A stretch of 7,767 nucleotides of DNA, taken from NCBI GenBank assembly GCA_900319895.1, contig ONQK01000100.1, forward strand, positions 1 to 7,767, given 5' to 3'. The notes beneath the pieces are model-generated. The model saw only the letters and a list, made by a program, of their open reading frames with translations, was not told where the DNA came from and searched no databases. The number at the start of each line of letters is the position of its first letter. The stretch's first letter is position 1. Origin of the DNA: an uncultured Prevotella sp. (GTDB lineage Bacteria > Bacteroidota > Bacteroidia > Bacteroidales > Bacteroidaceae). This document shows, one piece after another, positions 1 to 6,361 of this stretch. The position numbers and the translations under genes were made by a program.

Positions 1-714
1 CTCCAAATAGGTTGCCTCATGATAAAGGGTGGACACGTGTTTTATGCTTTTATGCAGGTTGCGCATATAGCGTGTGTCGCTGCAATAGGCATAAGAGCGA
101 GGGGGGGCAGCCGGAATGACGAGACGGCTATTTTCTATCACTGTCCCATCGTCAAGCACCCAGTCTTTTCCGGCCTTAATGTTATTTATTTGGCAAACAG
201 GAATGTCATAAAAATCTATCATTTCCCTTCGGATGTGTGGCAATTTCGGCCTTTCTTGAAAAAGGAATCCGGCACAAGGCGTGCGGTGCTCCAATGGGAT
301 GGTTGATACCGTAACGCTACGATCTTCATAAATCGTTTCCGTTTTTCGCGTGTCAAGTGCATGAAAAACGATTTTATATTCAAGATGGGGGCAAAAAGTC
401 TGGAGTTGCAGATTTAAAATTGCCTCAAAACCCTTTGGGGCATAGATATGCAATGGTGCCGTGCGCCCCAACAACCCAAAAGAGCTGATCAGTCCTATCA
501 ATCCCAGGCAATGGTCGCCATGTAAGTGTGAAATAAAAATGGCAATGATCTTGAAGAAATGGACCTTCGAGCGTCGCAACTGCACTTGCGTCCCTTCTCC
601 ACAATCAATCATGAAAACCTTGTCGTGAATCTCCACGAGTTGTGAGGATGGATGGTGGCGCAAGGTCGGCACAGCACTCCCACAGCCTAAGATATGTAGC
701 CTGAACGGTTCCAC
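1..714 (-). CDS. rnz: Ribonuclease Z (tRNA 3' processing endonuclease), 3' end cut by window edge
   Basis: RNase Z is a zinc-dependent metallo-beta-lactamase-fold endonuclease that cuts tRNA precursors just after the discriminator base, making the 3' end ready for CCA addition. It acts in the cytoplasm as a homodimer. The 238 visible residues open with the family's HILGCGSAVPT strand, then show MIDCGEGTQ (35-43) and the zinc-binding HLHGDH (63-68). A further ligand histidine, H143, lies in LEHRTP, the aspartate ligand is D213 in YCSDT, and the HEAT motif is at 232-235. These positions match Bacillus subtilis RNase Z closely. The family is about 305 residues long, so about 65 residues, including the last zinc histidine near 269, lie beyond the window. 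The start is GTG at 714: GGAG lies six bases upstream, and it gives the expected short lead before HILGCG. mazG ends one base earlier, which suggests translational coupling. The identification is secure. Confidence 0.95.
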   Translation of the reverse strand, partial: MEPFRLHILGCGSAVPTLRHHPSSQLVEIHDKVFMIDCGEGTQVQLRRSKVHFFKIIAIFISHLHGDHCLGLIGLISSFGLLGRTAPLHIYAPKGFEAILNLQLQTFCPHLEYKIVFHALDTRKTETIYEDRSVTVSTIPLEHRTPCAGFLFQERPKLPHIRREMIDFYDIPVCQINNIKAGKDWVLDDGTVIENSRLVIPAAPPRSYAYCSDTRYMRNLHKSIKHVSTLYHEATYLE

Positions 715-715
715 G

Positions 716-1555
716 CTATTCTCCAAATTCTTGTTCCTGCAGACTTTCAATATGCTTTGCCTCGTCCCAAAGCGCGTCCATTTCCTCCAAAGTCATGTCT
801 TTCAGCGCTCTGCCCTCTTGGATCGCGCGTTCCTCAACATGGTTGAACCGACGGATGAATTTCTGGTTGGTGTATTCCAACGCATTGTCGGGATTGAGGT
901 GATAAAGCCTGGCGGCATTGATGACACTGAAAAGGAAGTCGCCGAGTTCTTTCGTCGCTTTTTCTTCATCATTTTTTTGCAATTCCTGCTCGAGTTCATG
1001 GAGCTCTTCACGCACTTTGTCCCACACCTGCTCTTTCTCTTGCCAGTCAAAACCGACGTTCCTCACCTTGTCTTGAATACGATATGCCTTTATCAGACTC
1101 GGCAGCGAATGGGGCACGCCCGACAGCACCCTTTTATTGCCGTCTTTTTCCTTCAATTTTATCTGTTCCCAATTTTGAAGCACTTGTTTCGCATCGACAG
1201 CCTGTTCGAATCCTTCTTTTTTGACATCGGGCGAAGCGGGAGGATAAACGTGCGGATGCCTGAAAATGAGTTTGTCCGCCTCCTGGTTACAGACATCAGC
1301 GATGTCAAAATGACCTTCTTCGGAACCGATCTTGGCATAAAACATCACATGCATCATTACGTCTCCCAACTCTTCGCAAATGTGCTTGACGTCATTTTTC
1401 AACAACGCGTCACACAGCTCAAACGTCTCCTCAATGGTGTTCGGGCGCAAGCTCTCGTTGGTCTGCTTATGGTCCCATGGGCATTTTTCACGCAAATCGT
1501 CAAGCACGTCAAGCAACCTGCCAAAAGCAGCCAATTTCTCCTCTTTCGTATGCAT
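716..1555 (-). CDS. mazG: Nucleoside triphosphate pyrophosphohydrolase MazG
   Basis: MazG hydrolyses nucleoside triphosphates to monophosphates and pyrophosphate. It is regarded as a house-cleaning enzyme for abnormal or excess dNTPs, and in Escherichia coli it also limits (p)ppGpp. The protein has the full two-domain all-alpha form. The first MazG domain covers about 15-105, with the signature CPWDHKQT (25-32) and the acidic metal-binding residues in IEETFEL (41-47) and EELGD (61-65). The second covers about 165-250, with EELHELEQE (183-191) and KELGD (202-206). From the ATG the length is 279 residues, near the 263 of E. coli. I chose ATG at 1555, giving MHTKEEK, the usual family beginning. 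An in-frame GTG at 1576 would add seven residues and cannot be excluded. A -7-like box lies about 60 bases upstream and rnz follows after one base. A 279-codon open frame on the opposite strand is a shadow. Confidence 0.95.
   Translation of the reverse strand: MHTKEEKLAAFGRLLDVLDDLREKCPWDHKQTNESLRPNTIEETFELCDALLKNDVKHICEELGDVMMHVMFYAKIGSEEGHFDIADVCNQEADKLIFRHPHVYPPASPDVKKEGFEQAVDAKQVLQNWEQIKLKEKDGNKRVLSGVPHSLPSLIKAYRIQDKVRNVGFDWQEKEQVWDKVREELHELEQELQKNDEEKATKELGDFLFSVINAARLYHLNPDNALEYTNQKFIRRFNHVEERAIQEGRALKDMTLEEMDALWDEAKHIESLQEQEFGE
721..724 (-). promoter_or_regulatory. Ribosome binding site deciding the rnz start
   Basis: GGAG on the minus strand sits six bases before the GTG at 714, inside the last codons of mazG. 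No in-frame ATG lies close by, so this site supports the GTG as the rnz start. It also suggests that ribosomes finishing mazG can re-initiate on rnz. Confidence 0.6.
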
Positions 1556-1616
1556 ATCTATCTCATTTGAAATCACTTGTTACTGCTTATTTTAAGCAAA
1601 ATTGATGAAAATCATT

Positions 1617-1625
1617 GCAAATGTA
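1617..1625 (-). promoter_or_regulatory. Putative mazG-rnz promoter, Bacteroidetes -7 box
   Basis: On the minus strand this reads TACATTTGC, an exact match to the Bacteroidetes primary sigma factor -7 consensus TAnnTTTG. It lies about 60 bases before the mazG ATG. No TTTG is visible 19-21 bases further upstream, so the -33 element is weak or absent. The box suggests mazG-rnz is transcribed separately from the upstream HAD gene. Confidence 0.5.
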
Positions 1626-1681
1626 CGCATTTTTCTTTTCTTTTGAGCATTTTACTTGGAATTTTCTCATTGAAATCAAGC

Positions 1682-2386
1682 TCAAAGGATGTCCATCAAT
1701 TCTCTTAGCGCTCTAATCTCAATTCCATGATAGTCGGAAGCCCTGAAATCATCATATCTGTTGAAAAAAACAGTGTCAATCCCAACATTTTCAGCGCCTC
1801 TGACATCCGTGTCAAGGTTGTCGCCTATCATCAGGACAGACTGCTTGGGGGCGCCGCTCTTCTGAATCGCATACTCAAAAAACAACGGCGACGGCTTGTT
1901 GTAGCCGGCCTCCTCACTCAATATAATCGTTTCAAAATATTTCATCAAACCACTGGCCATCAGCTTTTTGTACTGAACTTCTCGAAAACCGTTGCTGCAA
2001 ATATGCATCCGATAGCCCTTTGACTGCAAATAGTCCATCGCCTCATGAGCCCCGGCAACGACCCCCGGCTTGCAAGAACACAAATCCAAAAACTTGTCAC
2101 TGACCTCCAAACAATACTTTTCGGTTGGATTGATCCCCTTACCCTGGCTCAAGGGACGGCGAAAACGCTCTATGATGAGCTGGTCTCGCGTGATTTCCCC
2201 TTTTGCATACTGCCCCCAAAGTTCAACGTTTACCTTCCAATACGCCTCGTAGAAGATGTCGGGACTGGAAAAATACGCCCCAAAATTGCAATATTCATAC
2301 AATTCCCGGAGAGCGACAACCGCATTGCCATAGGTGTCGTACAAAGTATCGTCAAAATCGATGAACAAATCGGTATATTTTTTCAT
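1682..2386 (-). CDS. HAD-superfamily hydrolase, YjjG-type pyrimidine 5'-nucleotidase
   Basis: This is a haloacid dehalogenase-superfamily phosphatase of the YjjG subgroup. The characterised Escherichia coli YjjG dephosphorylates pyrimidine nucleoside monophosphates, including non-canonical ones, which would fit a nucleotide-pool cleaning role beside mazG. All four HAD motifs are present. Motif I is DFDDT (10-14) with nucleophile D10 and acid/base D12, motif II is the serine of CSNG (S131), motif III is the lysine of NKPSP (K164), and motif IV is GDNLDTD (188-194). The helical C1-type cap lies between motifs I and II. At 234 residues it is a normal single-domain length with no signal peptide, so it should be cytoplasmic. 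I chose ATG at 2386 over an in-frame TTG two codons earlier, because MKKYTDLFIDFDDT is the usual beginning. The subgroup is fairly sure; the exact substrate is inferred and may differ. Confidence 0.85.
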   Translation of the reverse strand: MKKYTDLFIDFDDTLYDTYGNAVVALRELYEYCNFGAYFSSPDIFYEAYWKVNVELWGQYAKGEITRDQLIIERFRRPLSQGKGINPTEKYCLEVSDKFLDLCSCKPGVVAGAHEAMDYLQSKGYRMHICSNGFREVQYKKLMASGLMKYFETIILSEEAGYNKPSPLFFEYAIQKSGAPKQSVLMIGDNLDTDVRGAENVGIDTVFFNRYDDFRASDYHGIEIRALRELMDIL

Positions 2387-2425
2387 AATCAATACATTTT
2401 GCCTGACTTCATTTCTAAACCACCT

Positions 2426-2434
2426 GCAAATTTA
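2426..2434 (-). promoter_or_regulatory. Putative promoter of the HAD hydrolase gene, -7 box
   Basis: On the minus strand this reads TAAATTTGC, matching TAnnTTTG(C). It lies about 40 bases before the ATG at 2386, giving a short leader. A TTTTG lies upstream but only 11 bases away, too close for a standard -33 element. Confidence 0.45.
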
Positions 2435-2495
2435 ACGGATATTTTCAAAACAGCATGACTTGCGGCTGTTTTTTATACCCAACCACCGTCATTTT

Positions 2496-2556
2496 TTATT
2501 CATCGGCAACCAAATTCTTCAGGAATAATCCCACTATTAGTTATTCGTCGGCAACC
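2496..2556 (+). repeat. Pair of 16-base direct repeats
   Basis: TTATTCATCGGCAACC (2496-2511) and TTATTCGTCGGCAACC (2541-2556) differ at one base and are 45 bases apart, about four helical turns. A shorter echo, GTCGGCAA, follows near 2582. They lie between the two divergent starts and could be binding sites for a regulator, or simply remnants of a local duplication. Confidence 0.5.
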
Positions 2557-2649
2557 GGCAAAATATTGTTTCCATCAAAAAGTCGGCAAAAACACTCGCC
2601 GGAGAATAAAAATTCTCTCACAATTATCACGCCGTCCGTCATTTTTTCG

Positions 2650-2658
2650 TATTTTTGC
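2650..2658 (+). promoter_or_regulatory. Putative promoter of the DUF4199-glycosyltransferase operon, -7 box
   Basis: TATTTTTGC matches the Bacteroidetes -7 consensus TAnnTTTG(C) and lies 27 bases before the ATG at 2686. That placement would give a leader of about 20 bases. No TTTG is seen at the usual -33 distance. Confidence 0.5.
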
Positions 2659-2685
2659 AAAAAATTACACGAAACATTAACACTC

Positions 2686-3210
2686 ATGACCACCGTTGAA
2701 TACAAACAAATTGGCGCTTTTTCCAGTCAAGACGGTGCCCTGACCGGCATCATCTGGATTGTCAGCTTCGCTTGCTACATCGGCATGTTCTTGAACCAAT
2801 CGATGCTCATCCCATGTCTGGCGCTGGCACTGCTGAGCCCTTTTTTCGTCGCCTGGCGACTGAAAAAATTCCGTGACAACATTTTCGACGGGAAAATTGA
2901 CGGGCGTTCCGCTTTCAACTACAGTTTCTTCGTCTTCTTCGGCGCCTCCGTGCTAATGGCAGCAGCCCAATACATTTATTTTGCCTTTCTGGATCGCGGA
3001 TTTTACCTTGGGCACATCAAGGCCTTGGTCGGCAACGAGAACAATCGGGCATTGCTGAATGCGATGAAGATGACACCTGAGGCCATCGTCAAGGTATACG
3101 AGGGGATAACCCCCATCCAACATGCCATTTCCGGGTTCTCACAAAACATTTTCCTGGGCTTCATCCTGAGCATCCCCATCGCCATATTGATGAAAAGAAA
3201 ACATAATTAA
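2686..3210 (+). CDS. DUF4199 family four-helix membrane protein
   Basis: This is a 174-residue integral inner-membrane protein resembling the DUF4199 family, which is widespread in Bacteroidota and has no established function. Four hydrophobic helices are visible at about 18-36, 39-57, 77-101 and 151-169. The segment between helices 3 and 4 (about 102-150) is a longer polar loop. The C-terminus is basic (MKRKHN) and probably cytoplasmic. The beginning, MTTVEYKQIGAFSSQDGA, looks like family N-termini. That supports ATG at 2686 rather than the longer open frame from 2455. The glycosyltransferase gene follows after 23 bases, so the two are very likely co-transcribed. Small four-helix proteins of the GtrA type accompany similar glycosyltransferases as lipid-sugar flippases. 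A comparable role here is my inference from size and context, not from shared motifs. Confidence 0.85.
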   Translation: MTTVEYKQIGAFSSQDGALTGIIWIVSFACYIGMFLNQSMLIPCLALALLSPFFVAWRLKKFRDNIFDGKIDGRSAFNYSFFVFFGASVLMAAAQYIYFAFLDRGFYLGHIKALVGNENNRALLNAMKMTPEAIVKVYEGITPIQHAISGFSQNIFLGFILSIPIAILMKRKHN

Positions 3211-3233
3211 TTCACGAAAACGAGACTAAAAAC

Positions 3234-4199
3234 ATGGATATTTCTGTCGTAATCCCACTTTTCAACGAAGAAGAGTCGCTCAGCGAACTTTTTGAATGGA
3301 TTGACCGCGTCATGCTTGCCAACAAATACAGCTACGAGGTGATTTTCATCAACGACGGCTCTACAGACCGCTCATGGGAAGTGATCCAAAGCCTGGCAAA
3401 GCAGTCAGAAAACGTCAAAGCCATCAAATTCAGGAGGAACTACGGGAAAAGCCCTGCCTTGTACTGCGGATTTAAAGAGGCACAAGGCGATGTCATCATC
3501 ACAATGGATGCCGACTTGCAAGATTCGCCCGATGAAATCCCAGCGTTGTACCGCATGGTCATGGACGAAGGCTATGACTTGGTCTCTGGCTACAAACAAA
3601 AACGCTACGACCCGCTGTCCAAGACGCTGCCGACCAAATTGTTCAACGCCACAGCGCGTAAAATCAGCGGTATCAAGAACTTGCACGACTTCAACTGCGG
3701 ATTGAAAGCATACAGAAACGAAGTGGTCAAGAACATCGAAGTTTATGGCGAGATGCACCGATACATTCCCTATCTTGCCAAAAATGCGGGATTCGACAAA
3801 ATCGGTGAAAAAATAGTACATCACCAGGCACGAAAATACGGAAGTTCCAAATTCATGGGGCTCAACCGCTTTGTCAACGGATATTTAGACCTGATCACGT
3901 TGTGGTTTCTCAACAATTTCGGCAAAAAGCCCATGCACGTCTTCGGATTCCTCGGCTCAATCATGTTTTTCATAGGCTTTATTGCAGTGCTGGCATTAGG
4001 CATCGACAAGCTATGGGCACTGACACACCATGTACCCCAGCGCCTCATCACGGACTCGCCCTATTTCTACATAGCGCTGACCATGATGATGATTGGCACG
4101 CAACTCTTCCTCACCGGATTCATTGGCGACCTGGTCAGCCGGTCGTCAAGTGGGAGGAACGACTATCAAATAGAGAAAAAAATAGGCTTAGAAGACTAG
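3234..4199 (+). CDS. Family 2 glycosyltransferase, DPM1/GtrB-like, with two C-terminal membrane helices
   Basis: This enzyme probably moves a sugar from a nucleotide-sugar donor onto a polyprenyl phosphate carrier at the cytoplasmic face of the inner membrane. The GT-A catalytic domain spans about 1-225. It opens with VVIPLFNEEE (5-14) and has FINDGSTD (38-45) and the metal-binding DADLQD (92-97). It also carries the DFNCGLKAYR signature (152-161), EMHRYIP (173-179), and the ARKYGSSK motif (199-206) typical of DPM1, GtrB and ArnC relatives. Two hydrophobic stretches (about 234-258 and 274-300) form the C-terminal membrane anchor. The length of 321 residues is normal for this class. The ATG at 3234 gives the standard MDISVVIPLFNE beginning. 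The gene sits between the DUF4199 gene (23-base gap) and apbE (28-base gap). The sugar and the final acceptor cannot be read from the sequence. Confidence 0.92.
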   Translation: MDISVVIPLFNEEESLSELFEWIDRVMLANKYSYEVIFINDGSTDRSWEVIQSLAKQSENVKAIKFRRNYGKSPALYCGFKEAQGDVIITMDADLQDSPDEIPALYRMVMDEGYDLVSGYKQKRYDPLSKTLPTKLFNATARKISGIKNLHDFNCGLKAYRNEVVKNIEVYGEMHRYIPYLAKNAGFDKIGEKIVHHQARKYGSSKFMGLNRFVNGYLDLITLWFLNNFGKKPMHVFGFLGSIMFFIGFIAVLALGIDKLWALTHHVPQRLITDSPYFYIALTMMMIGTQLFLTGFIGDLVSRSSSGRNDYQIEKKIGLED

Positions 4200-4227
4200 G
4201 CGGCAACCTAAAAACATTATTAAAAAA

Positions 4228-5259
4228 ATGCTGAACACCATGATGGCAAACAAAAGACGATTTTTCGGGACAATCTTCCTCCTGTTCCTTGTTATTGCAT
4301 CCGTATTGATTATCCGGCAAAACAAATCGACACCCTACCAAGTGGCATCAGGAAAAATCTTCGGGACATTTTATCAAGTAATCTATCAAAACGACAACAA
4401 ACTCGACAAAGAGCTTGAAGACGAACTGCGAAAAATCAACAACGAATTTTCCATCTTCCTCGACGGCTCAACCGTATCGGCCATCAACCAGAACATCAGC
4501 CAAGGCGAGTTGACCGACATGTTCTTGGAAGTGCTGAAAATAGCCCAGGAAACCAACAAGGAGACAGACGGAGCCTTCGACATTACGGTAGCACCGCTGG
4601 TCAACGCATGGGGGTTCGGATTCCAACAACGGGAAAACATCTCCCAGCAACGCATCGACAGCCTGCTGGAAATCATCGGACAAGACAAGATCAAGCTGGA
4701 AAACAGAAAAATCATCAAAGAAAACCCACGGACAATGCTCGACTTCGGAGCCATTGCCAAAGGATACGCCTGTGATGTCATCGGAAGAATGCTGAAAAAA
4801 AACGACATCCAAAATTTCATGATTGAGATTGGAGGAGAAATCGTCGTACACGGGAAAAATGCGGAAAATCAGACATGGCGCATCGGTGTCAACAGGCCCG
4901 ACGACGACCGCTCGGGCACAAGACGCGACCTGCAAACCATTCTGCAAGTGACGGACAAGGCCATTGCAACCAGCGGCAACTACCGTAATTTTTACTACGA
5001 AGACGGCAAGAAATATGCACATTCCATCAATCCCAAAACCGGCTATCCGGTCGAACACTCACTACTCTCCGCCACCGTAATTGCCAACAACTGTGCCACG
5101 GCCGACGCCTACGCCACCTCATTCATGGTCATGGGCATCGAAAAAGCCAAAAAAGTGTTGGAAAAGCACGGCGAGCTCTCCGCCTTTTTCATCTATGCAG
5201 ACGAAGAGGGAAACTACAAGACATGGGAGAAAAATCTTGACAAATACAAGGTCAAATAA
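4228..5259 (+). CDS. apbE: FAD:protein FMN transferase (ApbE family), membrane-anchored
   Basis: ApbE uses FAD to attach FMN through a phosphoester bond to a threonine or serine in target flavoproteins such as NqrB, NqrC and RnfG. The reaction is Mg2+-dependent and takes place outside the cytoplasmic membrane. The 343-residue protein shows the family motifs in order: GTFYQVIY (46-53), TDGAFDITVAPLVNAWGFG (113-131), LDFGAIAKGYACD (171-183), MIEIGGEIVVHGK (198-210), ATSGNYRNF (247-255), HSINPKTGYPV (265-275) and ATADAYATSFMVMG (290-303). The last motif contains the probable metal ligand aspartate D293. A basic start (ANKRR) and one hydrophobic segment (about 12-29) act as an export signal. There is no lipobox cysteine, so it is probably an uncleaved anchor. 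ATG at 4228 is taken as the start; ATGs at 4240 and 4243 are also possible. No nqr or rnf gene is in the window, so the target protein is unknown. Confidence 0.95.
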   Translation: MLNTMMANKRRFFGTIFLLFLVIASVLIIRQNKSTPYQVASGKIFGTFYQVIYQNDNKLDKELEDELRKINNEFSIFLDGSTVSAINQNISQGELTDMFLEVLKIAQETNKETDGAFDITVAPLVNAWGFGFQQRENISQQRIDSLLEIIGQDKIKLENRKIIKENPRTMLDFGAIAKGYACDVIGRMLKKNDIQNFMIEIGGEIVVHGKNAENQTWRIGVNRPDDDRSGTRRDLQTILQVTDKAIATSGNYRNFYYEDGKKYAHSINPKTGYPVEHSLLSATVIANNCATADAYATSFMVMGIEKAKKVLEKHGELSAFFIYADEEGNYKTWEKNLDKYKVK

Positions 5260-5263
5260 ACCA

Positions 5264-5286
5264 TGTCGACAACTATTTCACAGTGA
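5264..5286. promoter_or_regulatory. Two small palindromes just before the Crp/Fnr gene, possible operator
   Basis: The 36-base spacer between apbE and the regulator contains the perfect 8-base palindrome TGTCGACA (5264-5271) and the odd-centred TCACAGTGA (5278-5286). Crp/Fnr regulators often bind dyads at their own genes, so autoregulation is conceivable. Neither matches a Crp or Fnr site that I know, and short palindromes occur by chance. Confidence 0.2.
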
Positions 5287-5295
5287 CATTTAGCG

Positions 5296-5961
5296 ATGAA
5301 CGACCCTAACCTCCTGCTTCAATTCCAGCTCTTCCAAGGGATGAGCACAGAAGACATAGAGCAAATCCTCAAGAATTTCAACCTCAGAAGACTGACTTTG
5401 AGCAAGAACAAGCTCTTGTTCAGAGAAGGGGAAAGTTGCGACACTTTGTTTTTGCTCGTCAATGGAAAATTAAAAGCAGTGACCTACGCCCAAAACCACA
5501 GCTACCACGTCACGGAAATCCTCCGGCCTCCCTATTCCTTGCAGCCGGAAAGCCTGTTTGGGCTATGGCAGCACTTCACACAAGACGTTTTCACGGCAGA
5601 CTCTACTGAACTCATCAGCATCGATAAGGCAGAAGTGCGAAAACTCGCCGACCAATACCTCGTTTTCAGACTCAACCTTCTCAACTTGCTCGCCACACGC
5701 ATACAAAAACTACAAAGACAAACATGGTGGTCGCAAACACTTTCAACCCGGCAACGCATCATCCAATTCATCCGGCAACACATATCCTACCCCGCCGGTG
5801 AGAAGTCAATAAAAATCACGATGCAGCAACTCGCCGACGAAATCCATAAAAGCCGCCTCAACGTATCCAGAGAACTCAACAAAATGCAGCAAGAGGAAAT
5901 CATCAGCATTTCCAGGGGTGTCATCAACATCCCTGCCATAGAACTATTGCTCAATGGATAG
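5296..5961 (+). CDS. Crp/Fnr family transcriptional regulator
   Basis: This 221-residue DNA-binding regulator has the usual two-part Crp/Fnr layout. An N-terminal cyclic-nucleotide-binding-type beta-barrel covers about 10-115, recognisable from LFREGESCDTLFLLVNGKLKAV (41-62). A dimerisation helix follows at about 115-140, then a C-terminal winged helix-turn-helix with recognition segment MQQLADEIHKSRLNVSREL (176-194). The sensor lacks the cysteine cluster of oxygen-sensing Fnr; the only cysteine is C48. It also lacks the GE-L...RS/T phosphate-binding signature of cAMP-binding Crp, where it reads SLQPESLFG instead. The inducer is therefore unknown. The gene is last in the DUF4199-GT2-apbE run, 36 bases after apbE. 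ATG at 5296 gives the typical short lead. A perfect hairpin covers the stop codon. The family assignment is firm; the regulon cannot be read from this window. Confidence 0.9.
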   Translation: MNDPNLLLQFQLFQGMSTEDIEQILKNFNLRRLTLSKNKLLFREGESCDTLFLLVNGKLKAVTYAQNHSYHVTEILRPPYSLQPESLFGLWQHFTQDVFTADSTELISIDKAEVRKLADQYLVFRLNLLNLLATRIQKLQRQTWWSQTLSTRQRIIQFIRQHISYPAGEKSIKITMQQLADEIHKSRLNVSRELNKMQQEEIISISRGVINIPAIELLLNG

Positions 5962-5978
5962 ACGACGACACGTCGTCT
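5960..5978 (+). terminator. Hairpin at the end of the Crp/Fnr gene, possible terminator
   Basis: AGACGACG (5960-5967) pairs perfectly with CGTCGTCT (5971-5978) around the three-base loop ACA. The hairpin begins in the gene's TAG stop codon. No T-run follows, so it is not a classical intrinsic terminator. It may stabilise the mRNA 3' end, help termination with Rho, or mark the edge of a repeat unit. Confidence 0.4.
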
Positions 5979-6306
5979 GACGTGACGAGCATCCAAGATG
6001 GAAAATACAGCGTTGGCCAAAAACACCTTGCATTACCGAGCATTGTAGGCACGAACCCTCCACTCATCCTGCACCATCTCCCACAGTCTTCCGACATCCT
6101 GCCTCTGCGCTCCTTCCACATCCATGGAATGCACTTTATGCCTGAAAACGAAGTTTCAGCCACAATCAATGAAAATGCTTCAACGCTGATGCCGGCACAT
6201 CATCGAAGACTGAAAACATTTGAACGAATTCTCGAGGCGATAAAATCGCAAGGAACAAAAATTAACGTTTTTTTCCGCAAAAATAAAAAAAAACACGCCA
6301 TAATAT
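5979..6306. other. Stretch without a convincing gene between the Crp/Fnr gene and infC
   Basis: About 330 bases hold no protein that I recognise. A GTG-started frame on the plus strand (5982-6332, 116 codons) and overlapping frames on the minus strand are open, but none has a ribosome binding site or a known domain. The plus frame also runs through the infC promoter. Small inverted repeats are present: CTGAAA/TTTCAG around 6142-6159, and GCGAT/ATCGC around 6237-6249. From about 6251 the sequence becomes very A/T rich, including runs of T at 6268 and A at 6285, which may act as an upstream promoter element for infC. Confidence 0.5.
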
Positions 6307-6338
6307 TTTGTAATTTCGCTGAAAGTCAGTAACTTTGC
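6307..6338 (+). promoter_or_regulatory. Promoter of the infC-rpmI-rplT operon
   Basis: TTTG (6307-6310) and TAACTTTGC (6330-6338) match the Bacteroidetes -33 and -7 elements (TTTG and TAnnTTTG) with a 19-base spacer, which is the consensus spacing. Transcription would start near 6345, leaving a leader of under 20 bases before the ATG at 6362. This is the best promoter in the window, as expected for a highly expressed translation operon. Confidence 0.75.
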
Positions 6339-6361
6339 AGCCGCTAATTTAAAAAGATTTG

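Larger units (their letters stand above)
2387..2685. other. Divergent intergenic region between the HAD gene and the DUF4199 operon
   Basis: About 300 bases separate the two divergent starts. An open frame continues upstream of the DUF4199 ATG as far as 2455, but it lacks membrane-protein character and is AT-rich, with runs of T and A, so I read it as non-coding. The region holds outward-facing -7-like boxes near each gene and a 16-base near-perfect direct repeat. The 12-mer CCGTCATTTTTT also occurs twice, at 2486-2497 and 2636-2647. I see no small RNA or protein gene. Confidence 0.6.

Noticed and set aside
19..306. A 95-codon plus-strand frame at the left edge
   Set aside because: It is antisense to the conserved RNase Z region containing the YCSDT and HEAT motifs, and has no features of its own.
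731..1570. A 279-codon open frame on the plus strand, almost exactly antisense to mazG
   Set aside because: It mirrors a clearly conserved mazG, is unnaturally rich in F and L, has no recognisable domain, and has no ribosome binding site. It is a codon-bias shadow.
2455..2685. An N-terminal extension of the DUF4199 protein from an ATG at 2455
   Set aside because: The added 77 residues come from AT-rich sequence containing the putative promoter and repeats. The family-like N-terminus begins at 2686.
6237..6274. GCGAT-AAA-ATCGC hairpin followed by a T-run, as a terminator before infC
   Set aside because: The stem is only five base pairs and is separated from the T-run by about 18 bases, so it does not make an intrinsic terminator.
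5982..6332. A 116-codon GTG-started frame between the Crp/Fnr gene and infC as a small protein gene
   Set aside because: It has no ribosome binding site or known motif, and its 3' part runs through poly-A/T sequence and the infC promoter. Kept only as part of an unexplained stretch.
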